In this document: positions 13,474 to 18,582 of the stretch, in pieces
Layout of the letters: the number at the start of each line of letters is the position of its first letter
Position numbering within the stretch: position 1 is the stretch's first letter
From: a virus
DNA length: 27,164 nt
Strand: one strand, 5' to 3'
Virus record (IMG/VR): IMGVR_UViG_3300044825_001233
Coordinates: 1 to 27,164 of that record
The notes under the pieces: model-generated
Told to the model about the DNA's origin: nothing
Databases searched by the model: none
Seen by the model: the letters and a program-made list of their open reading frames with translations, nothing else
Translations under genes and position numbers: made by a program

Positions 13474-13720
13474 GCCGCAGAAACTTGGCCTCGATCTGAC
13501 GCACCCTCTCTTTAGTAATCCCAAAGGGTTTCCCGGCCTCGTTGAGCATAGCACCCGCAGCCCGGGCCTTGAGTATCTCGTAGTATTTATCCCTCGAGGC
13601 TTGGCCCAGGTTGGTGTAGAGGGCATCAAAATCGCCTCTACTGGGGAATGGAACGAGCTTGTATGGGTGGGCTCCGCCCGTATAGATGGGCACTTTGCCC
13701 TCGCCTTGTCTTAGGTTCAA
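13451..13720 (-). CDS. Sigma-70 region 4-like helix-turn-helix protein
   Basis: An 89-residue protein. Residues 55-85 (AGAMLNEAGKPFGITKERVR then QIEAKFLRLM) match the -35-binding helix-turn-helix of sigma-70 region 4, including the hallmark G-I-T-K-E-R-V-R-Q-I-E-A run. No other sigma region is present, so it may be a small sigma-like or anti-sigma-type regulator that redirects host polymerase. TTG 13720 is used as start: it overlaps the upstream stop as TTGA and AAGGAG lies six bases before. It is the last gene of the leftward operon. Confidence 0.75.
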   Translation of the reverse strand: MNLRQGEGKVPIYTGGAHPYKLVPFPSRGDFDALYTNLGQASRDKYYEILKARAAGAMLNEAGKPFGITKERVRQIEAKFLRLMREQHG

Positions 13721-13926
13721 TTCATGCTCCTTCTCTCAAGTTCATCAAATGCGGCATCGATCCGCTCCACCACAAAAGTAATAAAACCCCGTTTATCTTT
13801 CCCGGAAAAAGCCCCGGCCTGGGCTAAAAATAGCGTCAGAGCCGGGACCACTACATCGAGCTTCTCGCCTTCCAGGGACCGAGTAACCCTCTGAATCAGG
13901 CGGCTGTATTCATGCTCAATGCTCAC
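13717..13926 (-). CDS. 69-residue hypothetical protein
   Basis: A helical protein starting at GTG 13926 with GAGGAGG at 13939-13933. It reads MSIEHEYSRLIQRVTRSLEG, a hydrophobic VVVPALTLFLAQAGAFSG stretch, then an RGFITFVVERIDAAF helix. The hydrophobic part is short for a stable membrane anchor. It is coupled by overlap to both neighbours in the leftward operon. No family is recognised. Confidence 0.65.
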   Translation of the reverse strand: MSIEHEYSRLIQRVTRSLEGEKLDVVVPALTLFLAQAGAFSGKDKRGFITFVVERIDAAFDELERRSMN

Positions 13927-14090
13927 GCTGCCTCCTCGATCTCAGAGAATCGATATTCGAGTCGGTTCTCGGGCCAGGGAAATTCTGAATCGTCATCCTC
14001 GATAACGACCCGATCCCCCCATACCTCAACCACGACCCCGGTAATGTGCTGATCGGTTACTCGCACCTTATCCCCGATTTGATAGCTCAT
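13923..14090 (-). CDS. KOW/SH3-like small beta protein
   Basis: A 55-residue protein, MSYQIGDKVRVTDQHITGVV, then WGDRVVIEDDDSEFPWPENR. The alternation of short strands and glycines looks like a KOW or SH3-type barrel, a fold that binds nucleic acid or protein partners. ATG 14090 is chosen over upstream starts because AGGGAGGC lies before it. It overlaps the next leftward gene by 23 bases. Confidence 0.6.
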   Translation of the reverse strand: MSYQIGDKVRVTDQHITGVVVEVWGDRVVIEDDDSEFPWPENRLEYRFSEIEEAA

Positions 14091-14598
14091 CGTATGCCTC
14101 CCTGGTCTCTGTAATCCCGAACATTTCATCGATATTCCTAGGCGCATCTTTGAGTTTGAATGTCTCATCGATACCCTCCACAAAACGGCCGCAGAAATCC
14201 ATTCCTGGCTCGTAGTAGTAAGCCTGAATACCAAAGCCCATTTCGGTCAGTCTCTCGTATGCACCAGTCGGCGGCGACCATGCCGAATCGAATGAGACGG
14301 TAAAACAATTTCCCTCCAGCACCGCATCGTTTTCTTGCTCGTCTCGGCGGCCAATATCCCACTTGGTCCCCCAGTTGGCTAAGCACCAGTCATACCAGTC
14401 TCGGAACCCGTATTTATCCAGGTTCCGGGCCTGTTCCGGGGTGGGCTCACCGCACATGGATTGCGTCTGCCGTAGTTCAATCGGGCAGGGGATCAAGGTT
14501 TGCAGGAATTCGCCCGTATTCCACGCCTCGGCAGCCCCCTGAATCATGGCTAGATCGGGGTGGGTGATGGTCAGTTTGTTGTTACACCAGTTTGGCAT
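14068..14598 (-). CDS. Api92/YubB-like (DUF1281) protein
   Basis: A 176-residue protein. The N-terminal MPNWCNNKLTITHPD, a central NWGTKWDIGRRD and a FDSAWSPPTGAYERL segment fit the DUF1281 (Api92/YubB) family found on phages and conjugative plasmids, where the function is not settled. The final part (GFGIQAYYYEPGMDFCGRFV) fits its ferredoxin-like core. The CTGCTAGGAG module is the ribosome site, eight bases before ATG. Confidence 0.75.
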   Translation of the reverse strand: MPNWCNNKLTITHPDLAMIQGAAEAWNTGEFLQTLIPCPIELRQTQSMCGEPTPEQARNLDKYGFRDWYDWCLANWGTKWDIGRRDEQENDAVLEGNCFTVSFDSAWSPPTGAYERLTEMGFGIQAYYYEPGMDFCGRFVEGIDETFKLKDAPRNIDEMFGITETREAYDELSNRG

Positions 14599-14605
14599 TT
14601 CAATT

Positions 14606-14615
14606 CTCCTAGCAG
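14606..14615 (-). promoter_or_regulatory. CTGCTAGGAG extended Shine-Dalgarno before the Api92-like gene
   Basis: On the leftward strand, CCTGCTAGGAGA reads just before ATG 14598. The 12 bases 14605-14616 are complementary to the loop of the candidate small RNA at 6174-6291. Confidence 0.65.
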
Positions 14616-14637
14616 GTTGTGATTGCCGAATGACAAT

Positions 14638-14665
14638 CCGATAACCCTCGAGGGAGGGCTATCGG
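14638..14665. other. Hairpin between leftward genes
   Basis: CCGATA (14638-14643) pairs with TATCGG (14660-14665) and CCCTC (14645-14649) with GAGGG (14654-14658), one mismatch, loop GAGG. No T-run follows on the leftward strand, so it is not a standard terminator. It could be an RNA-processing or stability element between the genes at 14675 and 14598. Confidence 0.55.
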
Positions 14666-14674
14666 GTGGCACTC

Positions 14675-15052
14675 TTACCAAGCGGCCAATTCCTTGAACG
14701 CCTTCTGATACTCCCGGTGGCTGGCAAATGATCCGACCTCGAGGCAGTAATCCAGGAAATCATCGGCCATGAAATGACCCTGGGCAGCCTCATCGTATGA
14801 TCGGCCAAGTTCCTTGTAAGACTCCCCGGCATACTTGGATTTCAAGACGAATTTCAGCTTGGTCCATAGCTGGTGGTCATATCCCCCCGGGCAGAGATCT
14901 ACCCCATCAACACGCCCATACCCGTCATAAGATCCTTCGATCTTCTTCCCGTCCGGGTAGAGCACGACCACCTCGTTTAACTCAGGATACCCCCGGCCAT
15001 CGTGAACGACCGGAAGCTGCGACTTGGCACAACACTTTGAAAAAAATCCCAT
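14675..15052 (-). CDS. Hypothetical phage protein, 125 residues
   Basis: Starts MGFFSKCCAKSQLPVVHDGR, followed by a NEVVVLYPDGKKIEGSYDGY beta region and a charged helical end. The double Cys at the N-terminus (CC) is unusual for a cytoplasmic protein; there is no signal peptide. The stop lies ten bases from the intergenic hairpin. No function is recognised. GAGGTGAATC precedes ATG, a modest ribosome site. Confidence 0.75.
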   Translation of the reverse strand: MGFFSKCCAKSQLPVVHDGRGYPELNEVVVLYPDGKKIEGSYDGYGRVDGVDLCPGGYDHQLWTKLKFVLKSKYAGESYKELGRSYDEAAQGHFMADDFLDYCLEVGSFASHREYQKAFKELAAW

Positions 15053-15055
15053 GAT

Positions 15056-15307
15056 TCACCTCATAACGGGTAAGACGGGTTGATATTCGCTAGTGGTGTT
15101 TAGGACCCCAGCATCGTTTCCCTCATCATCGGCTGCTGGCCATACAAGGTGGCCGTTATCGAGTTCAAGAACGACTGGCCGATGGGTCCAGCCCATATTC
15201 TTGCGCTCGGTCTCGGTCATGTATCGAACCGCCTTGATCCGGCGGCCGACTAGCTGATCGTGTGCAATCCGGGTCCAGCGGGTCTCGTTATCGAGTAGTT
15301 CGTTCAT
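15056..15307 (-). CDS. 83-residue hypothetical protein
   Basis: ATG 15307 reads MNELLDNETRWTRIAHDQLV, then a basic GRRIKAVRYMTETER segment, a RPVVLELDNGHLVWPAADDE region and a proline-rich end. A GTG at 15319 is an alternative start, but GGTGGGGG lies just before 15307. It overlaps the next leftward gene by four bases. Function unknown; the strand-rich composition resembles the small barrel proteins nearby. Confidence 0.6.
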   Translation of the reverse strand: MNELLDNETRWTRIAHDQLVGRRIKAVRYMTETERKNMGWTHRPVVLELDNGHLVWPAADDEGNDAGVLNTTSEYQPVLPVMR

Positions 15308-15558
15308 CGCTGCCCCCACCGCAAGTAACCCCGAATCGGGGTGTTTTCTTGGTAAACCGTGGTGTATTCGACAGTCTCCCCGGTCGCCTTCTTGGCATTG
15401 ATAAAGATCGAAGCATCGCAGTCCTCCTCGAGGTAAACCTTAGACCCTCGAATGTATGAATAGCTGCTTACCTGGGGGCCAATCCCGAGGGCCTCAACTT
15501 CCGCCCGATCTACCTCGAGCCAGCCGTGGCCCGGATCCTCAATAAAACGATATTTCAT
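15304..15558 (-). CDS. 84-residue hypothetical protein
   Basis: ATG 15558 reads MKYRFIEDPGHGWLEVDRAE, then strand-rich SYSYIRGSKVYLEED and VEYTTVYQENTPIRGYLRWG. ATG 15564 is an alternative, but it is directly against the Shine-Dalgarno AGGAGA (15571-15566), so 15558 is better placed. The module before it is the repeated CTGCTAGGAG with a hairpin. The function is unknown. Confidence 0.65.
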   Translation of the reverse strand: MKYRFIEDPGHGWLEVDRAEVEALGIGPQVSSYSYIRGSKVYLEEDCDASIFINAKKATGETVEYTTVYQENTPIRGYLRWGQR

Positions 15559-15565
15559 GGTCATT

Positions 15566-15607
15566 CTCCTAGCAGGTTGAACCGGGAAACCGTCCCGGCA
15601 GCGGTCA
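15566..15607 (-). repeat. Intergenic hairpin plus CTGCTAGGAG module, copy at 15.6 kb
   Basis: Leftward order: TGA stop (15607-15605), hairpin CCGGGA/TCCCGG (15582-15598), then CTGCTAGGAG (15575-15566) and the start codon of the next gene. The leftward sequence GCCGGGACGG-N-TTCCCGG recurs at 17158-17176 before the same ten bases. Confidence 0.7.
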
Positions 15608-15781
15608 AGCATTCTTCGCAATCCGACTAAACGCCCGGAAATACTCAAGGGCTCGGCGGTAGTCATCGCAGCGCACTTTGTCGTGCAGTTCCGTCCCGAC
15701 ATAAACCTGAACGAGATACATTCCCGAGGGAAAAAGCCGCTCGAGTGTCGCTGATCCATTCTCAAAAATTTTCGTTTTCAT
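15605..15781 (-). CDS. 58-residue hypothetical protein
   Basis: ATG 15781 reads MKTKIFENGSATLERLFPSG, a MYLVQVYVGTELHDKVRC beta section and an ALEYFRAFSRIAKN helix. GGGGGGAA lies just before it. The stop TGA is part of the repeated hairpin module. The compact beta-beta-helix composition is consistent with a small phage regulator or inhibitor, but no family is recognised. Confidence 0.55.
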   Translation of the reverse strand: MKTKIFENGSATLERLFPSGMYLVQVYVGTELHDKVRCDDYRRALEYFRAFSRIAKNA

Positions 15782-15789
15782 GGTTCCCC

Positions 15790-15927
15790 CTATAAAAACG
15801 CCCACACCACGCAGAGGAACGCCCACAGAATCCCGGCGGCGGCCACCATCAGGGGGCTGTCCTGGTTGTCGGCGGCAGCCCTGGCGGCCAATCGATCACG
15901 CATCCGCTCAAGGTCTCCCCGGTTCAT
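15790..15927 (-). CDS. 45-residue small membrane protein
   Basis: ATG 15927 (overlap with the upstream stop as ATGA) reads MNRGDLERMRDRLAARAAAD, then a C-terminal membrane segment GILWAFLCVVWAFL ending at the stop. A basic, soluble head with a tail anchor is a typical small phage envelope protein. The coupling overlap supports translation. No function is known. Confidence 0.55.
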   Translation of the reverse strand: MNRGDLERMRDRLAARAAADNQDSPLMVAAAGILWAFLCVVWAFL

Positions 15928-16097
15928 CGGAGCACCTCGAGAGAGGCGAAAAGCACAACGCCCTGGGGCTCCCCGGTCGTGTCTTTCACCTGGACGGTGT
16001 GGCCCCGGCGGGTTCCGGGTATCACCCGAAGGCGGCAGCCGTAAGGCAGCCGGCCGGCCTGGGGGTCGTTGGGTTGTGGCTTGTATTGGTAGAGCAT
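15924..16097 (-). CDS. 57-residue KOW-like hypothetical protein
   Basis: ATG 16097 has a strong site AAGGAGG at 16111-16105. The product reads MLYQYKPQPNDPQAGRLPYG, then RLRVIPGTRRGHTVQVKDTT and VVLFASLEVLR. The glycine-basic-strand pattern looks KOW/SH3-like. Upstream (16112-16198) lies an untranslated stretch with an inverted repeat ACTCCCCC (16128-16135) and GGGGGAGT (16174-16181 area), without a clear T-run. Confidence 0.55.
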   Translation of the reverse strand: MLYQYKPQPNDPQAGRLPYGCRLRVIPGTRRGHTVQVKDTTGEPQGVVLFASLEVLR

Positions 16098-16198
16098 CGG
16101 AAAACCTCCTTAGTGTTCAGATCAAGACTCCCCCGTCTGCGGTCTCGGGCCTTGCGGCCGTTTGCGGTCTCGGGGGGAGTTTCGCCCTGCTGGGCTCA

Positions 16199-16669
16199 TC
16201 AGTTGATCGGTTGGGCTTCTGCGGTCTCGAAGATCTCCCGCATGGCTGCGGCTTGCTGGCTCAGTCTGTCGGCTCTTGCCTCGAGTGCGTCCCGGTAATA
16301 GGCCACAGGGTCGAAGGTTTGCAGCCATTTCGTAAAGTCTCGCTCGGCTGGGTCTCGGGTCTTGCGGCATTCCTCAAGGCTCGGCCGATAGACGGTCTGC
16401 CCGAATAGATCGAAAAGCACAACCCGAAACCCTCGGGCGGTGTTTTCGTAATCAAGGGCGCACGATTCTGTGATGCGGTAAAAAAGGCCCTCAACCTCGG
16501 GACGGGCTGAAAGAATCCGGGCATGATGAAATCGCAGCGTGTCCGGGTCGGCGTAGTGAGTGCGGCCGCTAAGCTGGTCCTGGGCGCAGTCGGCGGGGTT
16601 TGAGAATCCTCGAAAGGCGTAGAGGTGCTGGGTGCGGCTGAGTTTTTGGGCTAGTTCTTGGGCGTTCAT
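16199..16669 (-). CDS. 156-residue hypothetical protein
   Basis: Starts MNAQELAQKLSRTQHLYAFR. A helical, charged protein with a hydrophobic VVLFDLFGQTVYRPSLEEC strand-helix region at about residues 82-100 and an amphipathic C-terminus (RADRLSQQAAAMREIFETAE). No signal peptide and no recognised domain. AAAGGTGATC precedes the start. It overlaps the upstream leftward gene by four bases. Confidence 0.7.
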   Translation of the reverse strand: MNAQELAQKLSRTQHLYAFRGFSNPADCAQDQLSGRTHYADPDTLRFHHARILSARPEVEGLFYRITESCALDYENTARGFRVVLFDLFGQTVYRPSLEECRKTRDPAERDFTKWLQTFDPVAYYRDALEARADRLSQQAAAMREIFETAEAQPIN

Positions 16670-16869
16670 TTGATCACCTTTAGGGTTGGGGGTAGGTCAA
16701 GGGCTCGGGCGAATACATCGGGGAAAGCTGCGGCGAGTTTCTCCCGGTTGGTCGGGTCGGCGTAGATATAGGCCTCGCCAAGGGCCCCGGCAAAGGATCC
16801 CAGGCGGCCGGATTCCATGACAACGGCAGCCCGGAGAAATTCGTCACCGATCGAGGGGAGGCGTCTCAT
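16666..16869 (-). CDS. 67-residue hypothetical protein
   Basis: Reads MRRLPSIGDEFLRAAVVMES, then GRLGSFAGALGEAYIYADPT and a closing basic VIK. A small helical protein with no recognised domain, overlapped by four bases at each end, so translation is coupled to its neighbours. Function unknown. Confidence 0.6.
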   Translation of the reverse strand: MRRLPSIGDEFLRAAVVMESGRLGSFAGALGEAYIYADPTNREKLAAAFPDVFARALDLPPTLKVIK

Positions 16870-17132
16870 TCTTTCCCCCTGGCTTTATCAATAGCTGATT
16901 GAATGAGTCCGGCGGTCTCGGCTGAGAGGTCGGTGTTCAGGTCGGCCAAAATAAACTCGAGGCAGCGCACAAGGTCCGGGGCGGCAGCGTTCCAGCGGTC
17001 GGCAGCCTGGGCCATGCGGAATAGTTCGCCTCGGGCATGGATCCGGGCGTCTGTGGTCTTGCCTTCATAGGCAAGGGAAAGCAGCGGGGCCATGAGATCG
17101 GCCCAGCGTGGGGTGATGTCGATTGTTTGCAT
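16866..17132 (-). CDS. 88-residue hypothetical protein
   Basis: Reads MQTIDITPRWADLMAPLLSL, a helical MAQAADRWNAAAPDLVRCLE region and an acidic-then-basic tail. No known family. The CTGCTAGGAG module (17150-17141) lies nine bases before ATG 17132, and a terminator-like hairpin precedes that, so its expression may be controlled separately from the upstream gene. Confidence 0.65.
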   Translation of the reverse strand: MQTIDITPRWADLMAPLLSLAYEGKTTDARIHARGELFRMAQAADRWNAAAPDLVRCLEFILADLNTDLSAETAGLIQSAIDKARGKE

Positions 17133-17140
17133 TTTCTAAA

Positions 17141-17184
17141 CTCCTAGCAGGGAAAAAGCCGGGAACCCGTCCCGGCGGCGGTCA
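17141..17184 (-). terminator. Hairpin with T-run plus CTGCTAGGAG module, copy at 17.2 kb
   Basis: On the leftward strand: stop TGA (17184-17182), hairpin GCCGGGA/TCCCGGC (17176-17158, loop of five), then TTTTT (17157-17153) and CTGCTAGGAG (17150-17141). The hairpin and T-run form an intrinsic terminator, which would limit read-through into the genes below unless they have antitermination or their own promoter. Confidence 0.6.
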
Positions 17185-17385
17185 GTCGATGTAATTCTCG
17201 GCGGGGCTCATGTATCCATCGGCAGTCCAGGCCAGCGTATAAGGCCAGCCCTTTTCGCTTTGTATGTATATCTCCAGGCGGTCGATGTTCGCTTTGTAGT
17301 CGTGGATTTCTCCACGCCTTAAGGCTTGCCGAGTATCCTCGAGGCATTCCTCGAATAGTGCATCGAGGTCGATGTGTTTGGTCAT
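17182..17385 (-). CDS. 67-residue hypothetical protein, first gene of the leftward block
   Basis: ATG 17385 reads MTKHIDLDALFEECLEDTRQ, a basic KANIDRLEIYIQSEKGWPYT middle and a short end. CTGCTAGGAG (17404-17395) is ten bases before ATG. Being promoter-proximal it should be made first and most. Acidic helical head and small size fit a host-interaction or inhibitor protein, but nothing specific is visible. Confidence 0.65.
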   Translation of the reverse strand: MTKHIDLDALFEECLEDTRQALRRGEIHDYKANIDRLEIYIQSEKGWPYTLAWTADGYMSPAENYID

Positions 17386-17393
17386 TGTTTCAA

Positions 17394-17408
17394 TCTCCTA
17401 GCAGGGCG
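17394..17408 (-). promoter_or_regulatory. CTGCTAGGAG module before the first leftward gene
   Basis: The leftward sequence CGCCCTGCTAGGAGA (15 bases) is fully complementary to the small RNA loop (6205-6219), the longest match in the window. Upstream, GGAA-CCTT/AAGG-TTCC (about 17408-17434) can fold as a hairpin. Confidence 0.65.
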
Positions 17409-17447
17409 GAAACCTTTGCGGCGTAAGGCTTCCAGGGTTTTAGTCGA

Positions 17448-17508
17448 TACACGAGACGAGGCCGCTCTCATGTATAACGGCGATCATACTCCAGGAGTTG
17501 ACAGTCAA
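17448..17508. promoter_or_regulatory. Operator-like palindromes in the divergent region
   Basis: TTGACAGTCAA (17498-17508) is a perfect 5+1+5 palindrome lying over the leftward promoter. TACACGAGA (17448-17456) and TCTCATGTA (17466-17474) form an 8-of-9 inverted repeat around the expected leftward start. Either may bind a regulator such as the ribbon-helix-helix, LexA-like or sigma-like protein. Confidence 0.4.
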
Positions 17509-17512
17509 GCAA
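17483..17512 (-). promoter_or_regulatory. Probable leftward promoter
   Basis: Leftward TATGAT (17488-17483) is a good -10. TTGCTT at 18-base spacing (17512-17507) is a partial -35. A better-looking TTGACT (17508-17503) is only 14 bases away, too short for a standard promoter. It would transcribe the block ending at 13451. Confidence 0.45.
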
Positions 17513-17587
17513 GCGGGAAAGTTCAAATTATTTTTATGGGCTCAGCTGCTGGGGTTCCAGGCGGTCGGCTGCGGGTGTGAGCATCAG

Positions 17588-17613
17588 CGGCAGCGGCCAG
17601 GAACGGCAGCGGC
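17588..17613. repeat. Direct repeats CGGCAGCGGC before the small terminase gene
   Basis: CGGCAGCGGC at 17588-17597 and 17604-17613 (16-base period), with a third copy inside the gene at 18014-18023. Small terminase proteins often bind such repeats at pac or cos sites next to their own gene; this is only a suggestion. Confidence 0.35.
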
Positions 17614-17618
17614 GGGGA

Positions 17619-17646
17619 TTGCAATCAATGCGGGGGGCTTTATACT
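17619..17646 (+). promoter_or_regulatory. Probable rightward late promoter
   Basis: TTGCAA (17619-17624), 16-base spacer, TATACT (17641-17646). Predicted start about 17653, giving a 27-base leader to the small terminase gene at 17680. The ribosome-binding site before that gene is weak. Confidence 0.5.
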
Positions 17647-17679
17647 CGGCGGCGTGTTCTCAATTTATACCCGGCAAAC

Positions 17680-18582
17680 ATGGCGAAAAGACTCACCCGA
17701 AAACAGATAGCTGAAGGCCTCGAGGCGGTCCCGTTGGATGTCGTGTTACTAGGTGCAGCGGGAGCGACAGAACAGCGTCTGACACCGAAGCAAAGGGAGT
17801 TCGCAAGACATATCGCCCTGGGTGAGAGTAAAGCGGGAGCGTATAGAGCGGCCTATAAGAGCAAAGGGAAGCCCAGAAGCCAGAGCCAGGAAGGGCAGAG
17901 GCTGGCAGCCCGCCCATCGATCGCCCGTCAAATCGATGCGTTCAAGGTGGCGATTGAGGCGCAGAAGTATGCAACCCCCGCCCATTTGAGGGCTCTTGTC
18001 ATCGAGCGGCTAACGGCAGCGGCCATTGATGAGAGCATCGCCCCGGCGCAGCGGCTGCGGGCCCTCGAGCTTCTCGGCAAAGTCACCGAAGTCGCAGCTT
18101 TTACCGAGCGCCGGGAGGTCGTCCATGTGCAAGATGCCGGACAGATTCGGGAGCGGCTCATCAATTCCCTGCGGCTGGCCCTGGCTGCTAGTGGTGCGAT
18201 CGATGCGACCCCGGTCCCGGCTGCGGAGGCTGGCCAGGGAGACCCACCCCCCGCCCACCCCCTGGATTCGGCGGCTGCGCAGACTCCCCCCTTGCTTAGT
18301 ATTCCGCACACTCAATCCAACAAAAATTACGCCCTAACCGCTTCTACCACGGATATTGATATGGACCCTGTTACGAGCACTATAACACCTGTTATAGTGG
18401 AAAACTCCAATGAAATCAATGACTTAGACCCTAAGTCTGCGCTCACTTCACCTGAAGAAGTAACAACGAATGCTTCGTTTGTCGTAGGGGGGGTGGGTGC
18501 AAAAGTTTCTGGAGGCTTTGAAAACTCCAGTCCTGCAAACCCCCCCGTCAATGATTTGGTTCCATCTGGAAATTGGAAATGA
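17680..18582 (+). CDS. terS: Terminase small subunit-like protein with a long tail
   Basis: A 300-residue protein preceding a clear large terminase. Residues 30-75 (LTPKQREFARHIALGESKAG then AYRAAYKSKGKPRSQSQEGQ) carry the DNA-binding helix-turn-helix of Terminase_2-type small subunits, followed by an assembly helix (about 85-175). The last 110 residues are Pro/Ser/Thr/Asn-rich and disordered, longer than usual for the family, and their codons are much more AT-rich. That tail holds palindrome copy 4 and a G7/C7 hairpin, so it may be under DNA or RNA rather than protein constraint. It ends overlapping the next start as ATGA. Confidence 0.75.
   Translation: MAKRLTRKQIAEGLEAVPLDVVLLGAAGATEQRLTPKQREFARHIALGESKAGAYRAAYKSKGKPRSQSQEGQRLAARPSIARQIDAFKVAIEAQKYATPAHLRALVIERLTAAAIDESIAPAQRLRALELLGKVTEVAAFTERREVVHVQDAGQIRERLINSLRLALAASGAIDATPVPAAEAGQGDPPPAHPLDSAAAQTPPLLSIPHTQSNKNYALTASTTDIDMDPVTSTITPVIVENSNEINDLDPKSALTSPEEVTTNASFVVGGVGAKVSGGFENSSPANPPVNDLVPSGNWK
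18378..18399. repeat. Dispersed palindrome copy 4, longer arms
   Basis: CACTATAACA-CC-TGTTATAGTG, ten-base arms around the same CC centre, inside the small terminase tail (read as T-I-T-P-V-I, same phase as the other copies). A half-site TGTTAC lies at 18369-18374. Confidence 0.6.
18487..18546. other. G7/C7 hairpin at the 3' end of the small terminase gene
   Basis: GGGGGGGT (18487-18494) pairs with ACCCCCCC (18539-18546), and CTGGAG (18509-18514) with CTCCAG (18525-18530) inside it. It lies just before the LexA-like gene start, so it could affect its translation or mRNA stability. The homopolymers could also slip. Confidence 0.5.

Noticed and set aside
13286-13714. Rightward open frame overlapping the primase end and sigma-like gene
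   Set aside because: It is an antisense or shadow frame of two well-supported genes and has no ribosome site.
16137-16226. GCGGTCTCG repeated three times
   Set aside because: Three nine-base copies in 90 bases of GC-rich sequence, partly in coding sequence and without fixed spacing. A fourth near 16912 is in coding sequence. Too weak to call.
16122-16370. Second leftward open frame within the 156-residue gene
   Set aside because: It lies fully inside the larger leftward frame and has an Arg/Pro-rich shadow-like composition without a ribosome site.
653-18399. CRISPR array or tandem repeat for the palindrome copies
   Set aside because: Copies are kilobases apart and lie in different genes, so there is no spacer-repeat organisation.
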